From the NCBI GenBank assembly GCA_964590725.1, contig CAZPWF010000008.1, positions 1 to 28,763 of the forward strand: a stretch of 28,763 nt of DNA. Direction: 5' to 3'. Shown here piece after piece: positions 7,974 to 15,855 of this stretch. Origin of the DNA: CAZPWF01 sp964590725. GTDB lineage: Bacteria > Patescibacteriota > Saccharimonadia > Saccharimonadales > JACQNP01. A program made the translations under genes and the position numbers. Below the pieces are notes generated by a model that searched no databases, was not told where the DNA came from, and saw nothing but the letters and a program-made list of their open reading frames with translations. Within the stretch, counting starts at the first letter, position 1. Each line of letters opens with the position of its first letter.

Positions 7974-7980
7974 TTAATTT

Positions 7981-7986
7981 AGTATA
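7981..7986 (-). promoter_or_regulatory. -10 element of orn (leaderless)
   Basis: Reverse-strand TATACT with seven bases to the orn ATG. The place of its -35 is taken by the -10 of the divergent gene, so the two promoters probably exclude each other. Confidence 0.5.
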
Positions 7987-8003
7987 CCTTACGTGTCAGA
8001 TTG

Positions 8004-8009
8004 TATACT
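8004..8009 (+). promoter_or_regulatory. -10 element of the VanY-like gene (leaderless)
   Basis: TATACT preceded directly by TG, six bases before the ATG at 8016. It sets the translation start at 8016 rather than an in-frame ATG at 8001, which would lie upstream of the transcript. Confidence 0.55.
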
Positions 8010-8015
8010 ACTAAC

Positions 8016-8777
8016 ATGAACAAGAAGCTACTATTAGTTTTAGGGATAGTTATAGTTTGTATCGCTGGAACTGCATTTTTTGTATTGAACAGAAAAGATA
8101 ATACGCCAATTGAAACCCAGAATGAGCAAAAAGCTAAAACAACCAAATCTGATAATCAGAACACAGCAAACAAGGAAGAATTTGATAACGCAAAATATTC
8201 TATAGACTCGCCAGGTAGCTTATGGTGGATTGTCAATAAAACTCGACCACTTCCTGAAAACTATGTGCCAAACGATTTAATTACCCCAGATGTAAAGCTG
8301 CGTTTAAGTGGTGCCGCCGAACAAATGCACTACTCCAAACAGGCTGAGCCAGCCCTGATCGAGATGTTCAATGCTGCAAAAAACAACGGGATCATTTTGG
8401 TATTTGGTAGTGGCTACCGATCATACGCGCTCCAAAAGCAATTTTATGATAGTTACGTCGCTAAAGACGGACAAGCGGCAGCTGACAGATATAGCGCCAA
8501 ACCAGGAACCAGCGAACACCAAACAGGACTTTCTTTCGACGCAACAAGTGTCAGTGAAAAATGTCATCTAGAAATATGTTTTGCAGATACACCTGAGGGT
8601 CAGTGGATTAAAAACAATTCTTACAAATATGGATTTATCATCAGATATATGGAAGGTAAAGAATCAATAACTGGATACCAATATGAACCATGGCATTTAC
8701 GTTATGTCGGCACTGATCTTGCTACAGAAATACAAAAAACAGGCAAAACTATGGAAGAATTCTTCAGTTTAAACTAA
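8016..8777 (+). CDS. D-alanyl-D-alanine carboxypeptidase, VanY/M15B family
   Basis: The 253-residue product is a membrane-anchored zinc peptidase of family M15B that trims the terminal D-Ala from peptidoglycan stem peptides. After a Lys pair, an N-terminal hydrophobic helix (about residues 4-24) acts as signal anchor, followed by a polar Lys/Asn/Gln linker of about 40 residues. The catalytic domain has GSGYRSYALQKQFY, then the zinc motif SEHQTGLSFD (His and Asp ligands), and YEPWHLRYVG with the catalytic Glu and third ligand His. The 42-base divergent gap to orn carries both promoters. It converges on the capA-like gene; the two stop codons overlap (8774-8777). Cell-wall remodelling suits a peptidoglycan-bearing cell, consistent with the alanine racemase in the same window. 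Confidence 0.9.
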   Translation: MNKKLLLVLGIVIVCIAGTAFFVLNRKDNTPIETQNEQKAKTTKSDNQNTANKEEFDNAKYSIDSPGSLWWIVNKTRPLPENYVPNDLITPDVKLRLSGAAEQMHYSKQAEPALIEMFNAAKNNGIILVFGSGYRSYALQKQFYDSYVAKDGQAAADRYSAKPGTSEHQTGLSFDATSVSEKCHLEICFADTPEGQWIKNNSYKYGFIIRYMEGKESITGYQYEPWHLRYVGTDLATEIQKTGKTMEEFFSLN

Positions 8778-10162
8778 AACTGACTTGAATTTATGATTGC
8801 TACTGGCATATAGGTATTGAGCACTTTCGTAACTCTATCCGTTTGAGCTTCTACTGTCGTATTTATTTGCGATTTAGCCATTGGTGTTGCAGCTTGGTCT
8901 AGTGGATACATTTGAAAGTTTTTTCGCGCCAATAGGTCGCCAGCGGCTTTCTGTGAAGGCGTCCATTCGTAATGCATGTATGTTGGCAAGAACCTAGGAT
9001 CACTCACCTTTTTATTGGCAATATCAATATCCATAATTGCGAAGCCGCCTATGAGCCCCTCGGTTTCAATTTGGGCATTCAGAAAATTACCTAATGAAAA
9101 CCATACTAGTGTCGGATTGCCACTTTTACCTGTTAATTTCTTGACTGGCTCCAATACGTGCGGACCATGGCCTAACACAATATCAGCTCCGTCATCTGCC
9201 AATTCTTGAGCAATTTGATCTTGTTGAGCATTAATTAGCGGTGAATATTCGGTGCCCCAACGCATACTAACAAGTACAATATCTGCATTGTTTTTTGCTT
9301 CGGTAATTTGCTTACCCGCCCTTGCTTTTTCATACATGTTAATACCATAGGTTGTGGTGGGCTGACTGTTTGAATATGTCGTGTAGGATAGGATTGCGAA
9401 CTTTACGCCGTCTTGTTTAAAATACCTGATCTTTGCCTGTTCTTCTGCGCTACGATTAGCTCCAACGGCAGCTAAAACATTCGGTCGATTGTCCCAAGCA
9501 GCTGTGGTAGCATCAATAAGTCCCTGCCCCTTATCATTAGTATGATTGGTGCCAATATTTAGAACATTACAGCCAACACCTTCAATTGCACGCGGCCATT
9601 CTAAGGGCGCATTAAACACCGGGTAGCCAGAATATCCGAATGATTCACCACCAGCAGGAGTCGCCTGGTTGCAAAAACGAACATCAGCCTTATCAAATAA
9701 AGGCTTCATATTTGCAAGCATTGGCGTGAAATCATATGTTCCATTAGGTTTCTTACCTTGTTCAAGAATGGCACTATGTGCGATCATGTCGCCAGTAGCT
9801 ATAAGCTTAACGATCTTCTTTTCTTCCGACTTTGGCTTTGCTGTGTCTGACGTTTCCTGGGCCTTGTTTGCCACCTCGTTTTTAGAAATCTTCTCTACTC
9901 GATAATACTTGGCGTAATAGTATCCACCGCCTGTCAGCAAAACAACCAACAGCACAAGCAACACCCACTTCAACACACGCCCGTTCTTCCGTTTACTCTT
10001 TTTGCTAGGAACAAATGTACGTGAAACAGGATTAACTGGTTGTGCTGGCAACTGTGAAGTATATGTATTTTTAGGTGTAGGCGTGCTTTTTTTAGGCATC
10101 GGGCCAACATAGTCGCGACGCTGCGTGCTTCTAAACCGATTTCTTACGTCATTATCGTCCAT
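8774..10162 (-). CDS. CapA-family metallophosphatase-like protein, membrane anchored
   Basis: The 462-residue product has a cytoplasmic N-tail, rich in Pro, Thr and basic residues, one transmembrane helix at about residues 66-85, and a C-terminal PGA_cap domain of the calcineurin-like phosphoesterase superfamily. CapA homologues take part in poly-gamma-glutamate or other surface polymer handling; the true substrate here is unknown. Conserved blocks seen are IATGDMIAH, LNIGTNHTNDKG, LGHGPHVLEP and WFSLGNF. Two positions differ from the usual family pattern: NLE at the second block reads NQA, and HWGxEY reads RWGTEY, so a metal-ligand His appears replaced by Arg. It is the last gene of the argS-to-capA chain, 36 bases after msrB. 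Confidence 0.85.
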   Translation of the reverse strand: MDDNDVRNRFRSTQRRDYVGPMPKKSTPTPKNTYTSQLPAQPVNPVSRTFVPSKKSKRKNGRVLKWVLLVLLVVLLTGGGYYYAKYYRVEKISKNEVANKAQETSDTAKPKSEEKKIVKLIATGDMIAHSAILEQGKKPNGTYDFTPMLANMKPLFDKADVRFCNQATPAGGESFGYSGYPVFNAPLEWPRAIEGVGCNVLNIGTNHTNDKGQGLIDATTAAWDNRPNVLAAVGANRSAEEQAKIRYFKQDGVKFAILSYTTYSNSQPTTTYGINMYEKARAGKQITEAKNNADIVLVSMRWGTEYSPLINAQQDQIAQELADDGADIVLGHGPHVLEPVKKLTGKSGNPTLVWFSLGNFLNAQIETEGLIGGFAIMDIDIANKKVSDPRFLPTYMHYEWTPSQKAAGDLLARKNFQMYPLDQAATPMAKSQINTTVEAQTDRVTKVLNTYMPVAIINSSQF

Positions 10163-10198
10163 ATATTCTCACTACTCTACATTGTAGCCTGTTTGGGA

Positions 10199-10600
10199 CT
10201 ATTTTTCGTCTGACTCTTTGAAATCTAGGCTAATAGAATTTATGCAAAAACGCTTACCTGTTGGCTGGTCGTATGCATCATCAAATAAATGTCCTAGATG
10301 ACCGCCACACCTGGCGCATATTACTTCTGTTCTGTTCATGTTGTGACTAGTATCATCCACTAGCTTAACAGCACCAGATTCTTCAATATCATAGAAACTT
10401 GGCCAACCAGAACCAGAATCGAACTTATGGGCGCTTGAAAATAACTCATTACCGCAAGCAACGCAAACATAAGTACCTTTTTTCTCGTTATGTAAGAAAT
10501 TACCCGTAAAAGGCTTCTCTGTAGCTTTATTTCGCAAGACTTCATACTGTTCGCTGGTTAATTTTGCTTTCCAGTCTTCTCTATTCTGATTTGAAGCCAT
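10199..10600 (-). CDS. msrB: Peptide methionine-(R)-S-oxide reductase MsrB
   Basis: The 133-residue product repairs oxidised methionine (R-sulfoxide) in proteins. The structural zinc site is complete: CVAC (Cys46, Cys49) and CARC (Cys95, Cys98). The catalytic region RFCINS carries Cys119, and GSGWPSFY and GGHLGHLFDD are family signatures. The length is normal for a single-domain MsrB with no MsrA fusion. It begins two bases after the stop of the Tim44-like gene, so it is cotranscribed. A resolving Cys of the classic type is not obvious beyond the zinc ligands, so thioredoxin may act directly on the catalytic Cys (inference). Confidence 0.96.
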   Translation of the reverse strand: MASNQNREDWKAKLTSEQYEVLRNKATEKPFTGNFLHNEKKGTYVCVACGNELFSSAHKFDSGSGWPSFYDIEESGAVKLVDDTSHNMNRTEVICARCGGHLGHLFDDAYDQPTGKRFCINSISLDFKESDEK

Positions 10601-10602
10601 GG

Positions 10603-11859
10603 TTAGAGTTTCATTTCGTCAAAAGCCTGTTTGAGAACAACTAACATATCATCGTATGATGCCTGATTATCTTTTGTAAACAAATATACTACGTTATCAA
10701 CAACTTCTATCGAAACCTCGTATGATAGACTTTCCAGCTTCTCCATGTAAACAGGATTAAGGAGTTCAAAACTCGTAACCCTCTCAATATCACTTGCAAA
10801 AACCTCATACTTTTTATTGAAGTCTTGCCATTCTGTTTCTACTTTGGTCAATCCTTTTATTTTACCCCCAAATACCTTACTTTTAGATCGACGAACAACT
10901 ATGTCGCCATAAGTTTTGGGTAACGAAGCTTGAGCTATGGTGTATCCTGCACCTATATTTTTATTCGGGATGTAGTCATAAAACTCTACTAAAATATTTC
11001 GGTACAACCCGACTACGTGATTGTTGATGTCAGAATTTCCAAAAGTTGCACTACTAAATAACTGTCCTCTTAGGGGCAATAATAACCAGCCCCAATCTGG
11101 GCTATAGAAAAATCCATTACTGGAAGCAAAGCCCTGCAACTTTGGCGATAGCATTGCTGCATCTTCAGTTGATTGCGAGATCCCTCCCAGCAACCATTGG
11201 TCACCCTGACGATAAAAATGCCAATATTCAGTGAATGAGCTATTGTCTTCATGTAGTGTCTTGCCTGCCGTGTCGTCAATAATCATGTCCTTAGCAGAAG
11301 CTATTATTTCGGCAGTGAAGGAATCGTTCTGATTATCGGCTTGGTCATTAACTATTACTGGATTTGCGCTTATAAGTTTTACGTCTTCCATCTTATTTGT
11401 TCGACCCAGATTTCTCATAGCCGTGACAACAAGCTGCATATGTGCAAAATATTCTTTGGTTGTGTAACTTTGTATACCTTCTAGATTCTTGCTACACCAA
11501 TCAGACTCAAACTTTTGAAATATGTCCTGCGTACGCGCCTGTAGCGTAGTATCTTGCCATGCAGCATCTTTACTAGCAGCAGCATCAATACCTGCTTTCG
11601 CTTTTGCTACTCTAGCCTTCGCAGCCTTCATGCTACTTCGAATGATAAGAATAATAATGACTGCGAAAACACCAAAGAATAGTAGAAAGAAAATAAGCGA
11701 ACCTATCCCGCCACTATTACCCCCAGATGAGCTTGAGGATGAGTTACGATAACTCGAGGAACTACTACTGTGACTACTCGATGAAGAGCTACTGTGTGAG
11801 CTACTAGACCCTCCGCCACCCGCTCTTGAGAATGATGTTATATATCTAAACTCTTGCAT
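10603..11859 (-). CDS. Tim44-like domain membrane protein with Ser-rich N-terminus
   Basis: The 418-residue product opens with a Gly/Ser-rich low-complexity stretch (residues 13-50, mostly Ser broken by His), then one strong transmembrane helix (51-72), a basic Ala/Lys helix, and a Tim44-like domain (about 105-220; IFQKFESDWCSKNLEGIQSY and later TEYWHFYRQGDQWLLGGI are typical of this fold). The C-terminal 200 residues (FFYSPDWGWLLLPLRGQLF and on) resemble DUF3137-type domains found with Tim44-like proteins, but I am less sure of that. Tim44-like domains bind membranes or partner proteins; no enzyme motif is present. It starts three bases after the photolyase-like gene and ends two bases before msrB, so it is embedded in a repair-gene chain. 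Confidence 0.72.
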   Translation of the reverse strand: MQEFRYITSFSRAGGGGSSSSHSSSSSSSHSSSSSSYRNSSSSSSGGNSGGIGSLIFFLLFFGVFAVIIILIIRSSMKAAKARVAKAKAGIDAAASKDAAWQDTTLQARTQDIFQKFESDWCSKNLEGIQSYTTKEYFAHMQLVVTAMRNLGRTNKMEDVKLISANPVIVNDQADNQNDSFTAEIIASAKDMIIDDTAGKTLHEDNSSFTEYWHFYRQGDQWLLGGISQSTEDAAMLSPKLQGFASSNGFFYSPDWGWLLLPLRGQLFSSATFGNSDINNHVVGLYRNILVEFYDYIPNKNIGAGYTIAQASLPKTYGDIVVRRSKSKVFGGKIKGLTKVETEWQDFNKKYEVFASDIERVTSFELLNPVYMEKLESLSYEVSIEVVDNVVYLFTKDNQASYDDMLVVLKQAFDEMKL

Positions 11860-11862
11860 TTT

Positions 11863-13347
11863 CTAACTCGTAAAGTTATTAATAAAATCATCTGCACGAT
11901 AGCCAACTATGCGTCTATGGTCAGGATCAAGTTTTTCAAGTTCTTGTACATGGCTTCGCATACTTGGCATTTGTTTTAGCGTGTCTTTGTGGGCATCAAT
12001 AAACCGCCAATACAGCCCGTCCCACACATCGCACCAATCACCTTTAACATAATTGCTAATTTCTAAAATTTTATTACTCGCGCATATTGGAACCTCACCC
12101 ACAGAAGCGTTACGAGTAATAAACGACGTTGCTCTATAAAGATTTGGTGTTGTCACCCAGTCATAAGAATCAATAAATAACTGATCAAAGAAATGGTGAA
12201 TATCCTGAGGGTGAATCTCGCATAAAATCATGAGATTAGTTGCGACTAATTGCCTCTCGCCTTGGTTTGCGTAAGCATGACTTCTAAGTTTATGAATCAA
12301 ATCATCAAATGGCGCAATTCCTGTCGCTCCTTGATACCATTCAGGAGTTAATCTACGCTGATGTTTAAGATCGTTACCTGTTCGCATACTCCTACCCTGA
12401 ACTAGATATGTTGCACGTACAAATTCTCTCCAACCTAACACTCCGCGCACAAATGATTCAAGACTTGCCAGAGGAACGGGTTTCTTACCATGCTTGTGTA
12501 CTGCCCTATCAACAACTTCTTGAGGACTAAGCAGACCTACGTTTAAACACGCAGATAAAGCACTGTGATAAAGCCACATTGCCTTACTATCTATAGATAA
12601 CTGGTACTCCGAAAAATGTTCTAGCCTATGTTCAATAAAATTATCCAGCCACTGTAGTGCTTCTTGATGATTAGTCGGCCAAACAAAATCAGTATCTCCA
12701 GGGTTATCAGGAAAATGTTTTTCAACATATTCGATTGCTTCCTCTACAAATTTGTTGTTACCGTAAACTCCAAAACTTGGCAACTGAGCGTTCGTTTCGA
12801 GCTTTACTGACTGCTGATTTATGATCCATTCGCCGCCAAGTGGCTTGTAGTCTTCGCCAATTAATACATTAAAACGTTCACGCTGCCACTGATAAAAATC
12901 TTCAAACACATGTTCGTGCTTCTCAGAAAAATATGACTGAATTTCTTGGTTTTTTAAGTAAAAATTAGGGCTAGGCAAAAATTCAAACGAAGAAACACTG
13001 TTGTCCGCACGTCGTGCTTCTAATAAACGTTTTGTCAGAACATCATCTACTGGATCAAATATATATAATTGCTCAAATTTGCGCGCTCGTTCAAAAATAT
13101 CTTCACTCGTCAGCAATCCATCCAATTCAACATAGTCCACTTCAAGACCAGCCGGCCATAATACCTCCTCTACATAACGACGCATGCTCGCTCTGTGCAA
13201 TATTAGTTTCTGTTTATGGAGTTTTATAGGCTGTTGTCTATCAATACCGAAATACAATGGATCTTCCACCATCAGAACTGCGTCAACTCCCGGAAGCTGC
13301 TCTAGGGTGAATAGTTGGTGAGGGTACAGAATAAGTGCTGATTTCAT
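11863..13347 (-). CDS. Cryptochrome/photolyase-family protein (PhrB/FeS-BCP-related), iron-sulfur ligands apparently lost
   Basis: The 494-residue product belongs to the deoxyribodipyrimidine photolyase-related group (COG3046; prokaryotic (6-4) photolyases of the FeS-BCP clade). FAD-domain blocks seen are RGVLGWREFVRATYLVQG (301-318), LTPEWYQG (333-340), HAYANQGERQLVATNLMIL (357-375) and SYDWVTTPN (394-402). In characterised members a [4Fe-4S] cluster is held by Cys including a YCKGC motif; here that site reads YVKGD (433-437), so two ligands are Val and Asp. Four Cys remain (267, 376, 422, 439), of which 439 (in WCDVWDGLYW) may match the last ligand. It probably binds FAD and acts in light-driven repair or sensing. 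A weak promoter lies upstream, after a hairpin that overlaps the alkD stop. Confidence 0.85.
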   Translation of the reverse strand: MKSALILYPHQLFTLEQLPGVDAVLMVEDPLYFGIDRQQPIKLHKQKLILHRASMRRYVEEVLWPAGLEVDYVELDGLLTSEDIFERARKFEQLYIFDPVDDVLTKRLLEARRADNSVSSFEFLPSPNFYLKNQEIQSYFSEKHEHVFEDFYQWQRERFNVLIGEDYKPLGGEWIINQQSVKLETNAQLPSFGVYGNNKFVEEAIEYVEKHFPDNPGDTDFVWPTNHQEALQWLDNFIEHRLEHFSEYQLSIDSKAMWLYHSALSACLNVGLLSPQEVVDRAVHKHGKKPVPLASLESFVRGVLGWREFVRATYLVQGRSMRTGNDLKHQRRLTPEWYQGATGIAPFDDLIHKLRSHAYANQGERQLVATNLMILCEIHPQDIHHFFDQLFIDSYDWVTTPNLYRATSFITRNASVGEVPICASNKILEISNYVKGDWCDVWDGLYWRFIDAHKDTLKQMPSMRSHVQELEKLDPDHRRIVGYRADDFINNFTS

Positions 13348-13361
13348 AAGTAGTTACGTTA

Positions 13362-13390
13362 ATTAAACCCTAGTAACGCATTACAGGCAA
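13362..13390 (-). promoter_or_regulatory. Candidate promoter of the photolyase-like gene
   Basis: Reverse strand: TTGCCT at 13385-13390, 17-base spacer, TTTAAT at 13362-13367, then 14 bases to the ATG at 13347. It would let the photolyase-to-capA genes be read apart from argS. Confidence 0.4.
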
Positions 13391-13400
13391 CAAGTTTCAA

Positions 13401-13425
13401 ACACTACTTTAGATTCAAGTAGTGT
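13401..13425. terminator. Perfect 9-bp hairpin overlapping the alkD stop codon
   Basis: ACACTACTT and AAGTAGTGT flank a seven-base loop. On the plus strand it is followed by TTTCGTTTT; on the minus strand, the direction of alkD, the tail is weaker (TTGAAACTT). It could end or attenuate the argS-alkD transcript before the photolyase gene, or stop antisense transcription. Confidence 0.5.
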
Positions 13426-14105
13426 TTTCGTTTTGGTTCGGGGAATTTTTCAATTGCGTATCTCAGCGTAGTCCGCGGCATTGTTGCGGCATATTTGTCT
13501 AGGAAATCTACCAACAAATCTTCGGCCTTCTTGCCTACTTCGCGCAAACACCATCCCACCGCCTTATTTATTAAGTCTTCTTTATCATTTAAAAGTTGTT
13601 CGGCTAGATCTAGTGTATCTCCATATTCACCGTTCCGAATAAACATCAGAGTAGTGATTATAGATATTCGACGCTCCCACAATATTTTTGACTTCGATAA
13701 TTTGTATAAAATTGTTCGATCTTTATTCTGGAGCCAGTTACCCAAAATATATGGTGCACTACTATCAACCAAGTCCCAATTATTTACAAATTCTGTATTT
13801 TCTAAATATAACTTTACTATCTTTGATTTGGTTTTTTCATCGTCTTTTTTGTACCTTAAAACAAGCATAAACAGTGCTGTTAGCCTCTCCTCGTGCCACG
13901 GGCTACGTAAGGATAATAGTATTTGTTCTATGTTAAGTTCTTTGTATAAAAGTTTAGATATTTTTCGTTGATCTGGAACTGTAACGCCTAAAAATTTATC
14001 ACCTTCCCCATATTCACCTGGTCCAGTCTTGAAAAACCATGCCCCAGCCTCGGCACGTTCCGGAGTTGCGACCTGTTCAAGCGCCTCAAATACCTTACTT
14101 GCCAT
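13404..14105 (-). CDS. DNA alkylation repair protein, AlkD-like HEAT-repeat glycosylase
   Basis: The 233-residue product is an AlkD-family protein, in which HEAT-like helical repeats wrap DNA and excise N3- and N7-alkylated purines. The residues known to matter in Bacillus cereus AlkD have counterparts: NNWDLVD gives Trp110 and Asp114, LWERRISII gives the Arg (145 or 146), and KAVGWCLREVG gives Trp185. PRTTLRYAIEKFP near the end is also a family block. It begins four bases after the argS stop and is followed after 56 bases by the photolyase-like gene. Alkylation damage or other bulky cationic lesions are the likely targets. Confidence 0.9.
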   Translation of the reverse strand: MASKVFEALEQVATPERAEAGAWFFKTGPGEYGEGDKFLGVTVPDQRKISKLLYKELNIEQILLSLRSPWHEERLTALFMLVLRYKKDDEKTKSKIVKLYLENTEFVNNWDLVDSSAPYILGNWLQNKDRTILYKLSKSKILWERRISIITTLMFIRNGEYGDTLDLAEQLLNDKEDLINKAVGWCLREVGKKAEDLLVDFLDKYAATMPRTTLRYAIEKFPEPKRKHYLNLK

Positions 14106-14109
14106 TAAT

Positions 14110-15792
14110 CTACATCCTGTCTGGGGCTACAATGCCTAACAAGCCGAGACCCTCTTTGAGACGATTAGCATACATGCTCACTAGCTTCACTCTTATCGCC
14201 TCTCTGTCATCACCAACAACCCGGTTATTCTCATAAAATCTGTTAAAGACCTGAGCTAATTCATATAAGTACGTACATATAAGATGGGCACTAAGTTCAG
14301 TGACTGCCTTGTCAACGACGTCTGTGTATTCACCAATTTTTCGAACCAAACTTCGTTCACCCACTTCTAGGTTATCAAGTAAAACATCTTTCGCATTTAC
14401 TTTCGCCAGGATGCTTCGCGCTCTGGCATGGGCATACTGTAAGTAAGGGCCACTGTTACCTTGCAAGCTGACCGATTCGTTGATATCAAATGCGACGTCG
14501 CCACCAAGACGATATTTTGCAAATTCATACTTGATAGCACCCAGTGTAATCTGCGTAACGAGCTCTTTATCTTCGTTTAGAATTTCTTGCACTTTATTTT
14601 GTACTGCAGCCACAACATCGACCGCCCGCGATACGTTACCAAGCCGTGAACTCATTTTTTTACCATCACCGAACCTGACTGTGCCATTTGTTAAATGCGT
14701 CATCTTGTCGGCAATGCCAGGTGTTAGTGCGTCCATGGCTGCAAAGACAACTTTCATATATTCCGCCTGATCGTTCCCTGTTAAAACTACTCTGTAATCA
14801 AAATTATAATCTTTTTGTTCAGCCAAAATAACGCCAACATCTTTGGTTTCATATGTGGGCAAACCCTTGCTCGTTATAAAGACACGTGTATGAAGTTTTT
14901 TGGATTCATCGCCTCTAAAAACAACCGCACCTTCAGACTCTTCTAGCAAACCTCTTTTTAGCCCATTGCGGACCATTTCTAACCCCCGTTGAGTTGTTGA
15001 ACTTTCCGGATAGTAATACATGTCATCGACATCGATGAGTTCATAAAAAGCCTTGAAATAGTCAAAACTCCACTGACGACACTCCCAATACACTCTAGCG
15101 AAATCAGAATCGTGATCATTCGCTTCATGGACTTTGTATACTGCTTGGTTAATTTCAACTATTCGCGACTTTGCCGATTCATCGTCTTCGTAAGCTTTTG
15201 CCCCAGCAACATAGCATTCACTCAACCATGCCGCTCGTTGTAACGGATCAGACGAGACTTTTGCCAACTCTTTAGGATCTTCACCACCAAGTTTTTCAAA
15301 AATTCCCCACAGACATTTACCGACATGAAGCCCGACATCGCCACCAAAGCTAGTTCGGTGCACTGTTGCGCCCGCACGTTCAATGATTCGTGCCAGTACA
15401 TCACCAGCAATCGTGTTGTATAAATGACCAGTATGTAGTTCTTTGAAGGCGTTCGGACAAGAATATTCAATAATCCAGGACTGGCCTTTCAATGATTCGC
15501 CAATCTCGCGTGTAGCTTGCTTAATTAGAGCGCTATCTGCAAGTTTTATATTGATAAATCCCGGACCCGCAATTGTCGCATCAGCAATTTCTTCACGAAA
15601 ATTATTCTTAATCTCTATTGTTATTTGTTCGGCAATTTCACGAGGGTTTTTGCCCAGAGGCTTTGCTATCTGCATAGCTAAGTTAGTAGAATAATCGCCA
15701 AATTGTTCATCAGGACGCGTCAACTCGACATCTACATTTACGTCGAATAAATTTTTCACCAAATCTTGAATCTTCTGTCTAATATGCTCCAT
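14110..15792 (-). CDS. argS: Arginyl-tRNA synthetase
   Basis: The 560-residue product charges tRNA-Arg. It is a class Ia synthetase: an N-terminal additional domain (about 1-105, with SDYSTNLAM-like DYSTNLAMQIAKPLGKNP), the HIGH-type motif reading HTGH in FKELHTGHLYNTIAGD, a KMSKS-type motif in GDGKKMSSRLGN, and a C-terminal DALR anticodon-binding domain ending GLGLLGI. The length is normal. It heads the chain argS-alkD-phr-Tim44-msrB-capA. Upstream on the reverse strand is an extended -10 (TGATATACT, 15802-15810), nine bases from the ATG, and no Shine-Dalgarno site, so the leader is about two bases or none. Confidence 0.96.
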   Translation of the reverse strand: MEHIRQKIQDLVKNLFDVNVDVELTRPDEQFGDYSTNLAMQIAKPLGKNPREIAEQITIEIKNNFREEIADATIAGPGFINIKLADSALIKQATREIGESLKGQSWIIEYSCPNAFKELHTGHLYNTIAGDVLARIIERAGATVHRTSFGGDVGLHVGKCLWGIFEKLGGEDPKELAKVSSDPLQRAAWLSECYVAGAKAYEDDESAKSRIVEINQAVYKVHEANDHDSDFARVYWECRQWSFDYFKAFYELIDVDDMYYYPESSTTQRGLEMVRNGLKRGLLEESEGAVVFRGDESKKLHTRVFITSKGLPTYETKDVGVILAEQKDYNFDYRVVLTGNDQAEYMKVVFAAMDALTPGIADKMTHLTNGTVRFGDGKKMSSRLGNVSRAVDVVAAVQNKVQEILNEDKELVTQITLGAIKYEFAKYRLGGDVAFDINESVSLQGNSGPYLQYAHARARSILAKVNAKDVLLDNLEVGERSLVRKIGEYTDVVDKAVTELSAHLICTYLYELAQVFNRFYENNRVVGDDREAIRVKLVSMYANRLKEGLGLLGIVAPDRM

Positions 15793-15801
15793 AACAGATG
15801 T

Positions 15802-15810
15802 AGTATATCA
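15802..15810 (-). promoter_or_regulatory. Extended -10 promoter of argS
   Basis: Reverse-strand TGATATACT matches the extended -10 form TGnTATAAT at all but one base. No -35 is apparent. The hexamer ends nine bases before the argS ATG. Confidence 0.5.
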
Positions 15811-15855
15811 GAGCTTATCTGTATAATAGAATAATAACTTCTGCAATTATTTGAC

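Noticed and set aside
11740..11820. Repeated AGC/TCA-type triplets resembling a tandem repeat
   Set aside because: They encode the Ser-rich low-complexity N-terminus of the Tim44-like protein with mixed codons, not a DNA-level repeat.
13495..13971. 158-residue plus-strand reading frame
   Set aside because: Antisense of alkD, which carries the conserved Trp/Asp/Arg residues of its family.
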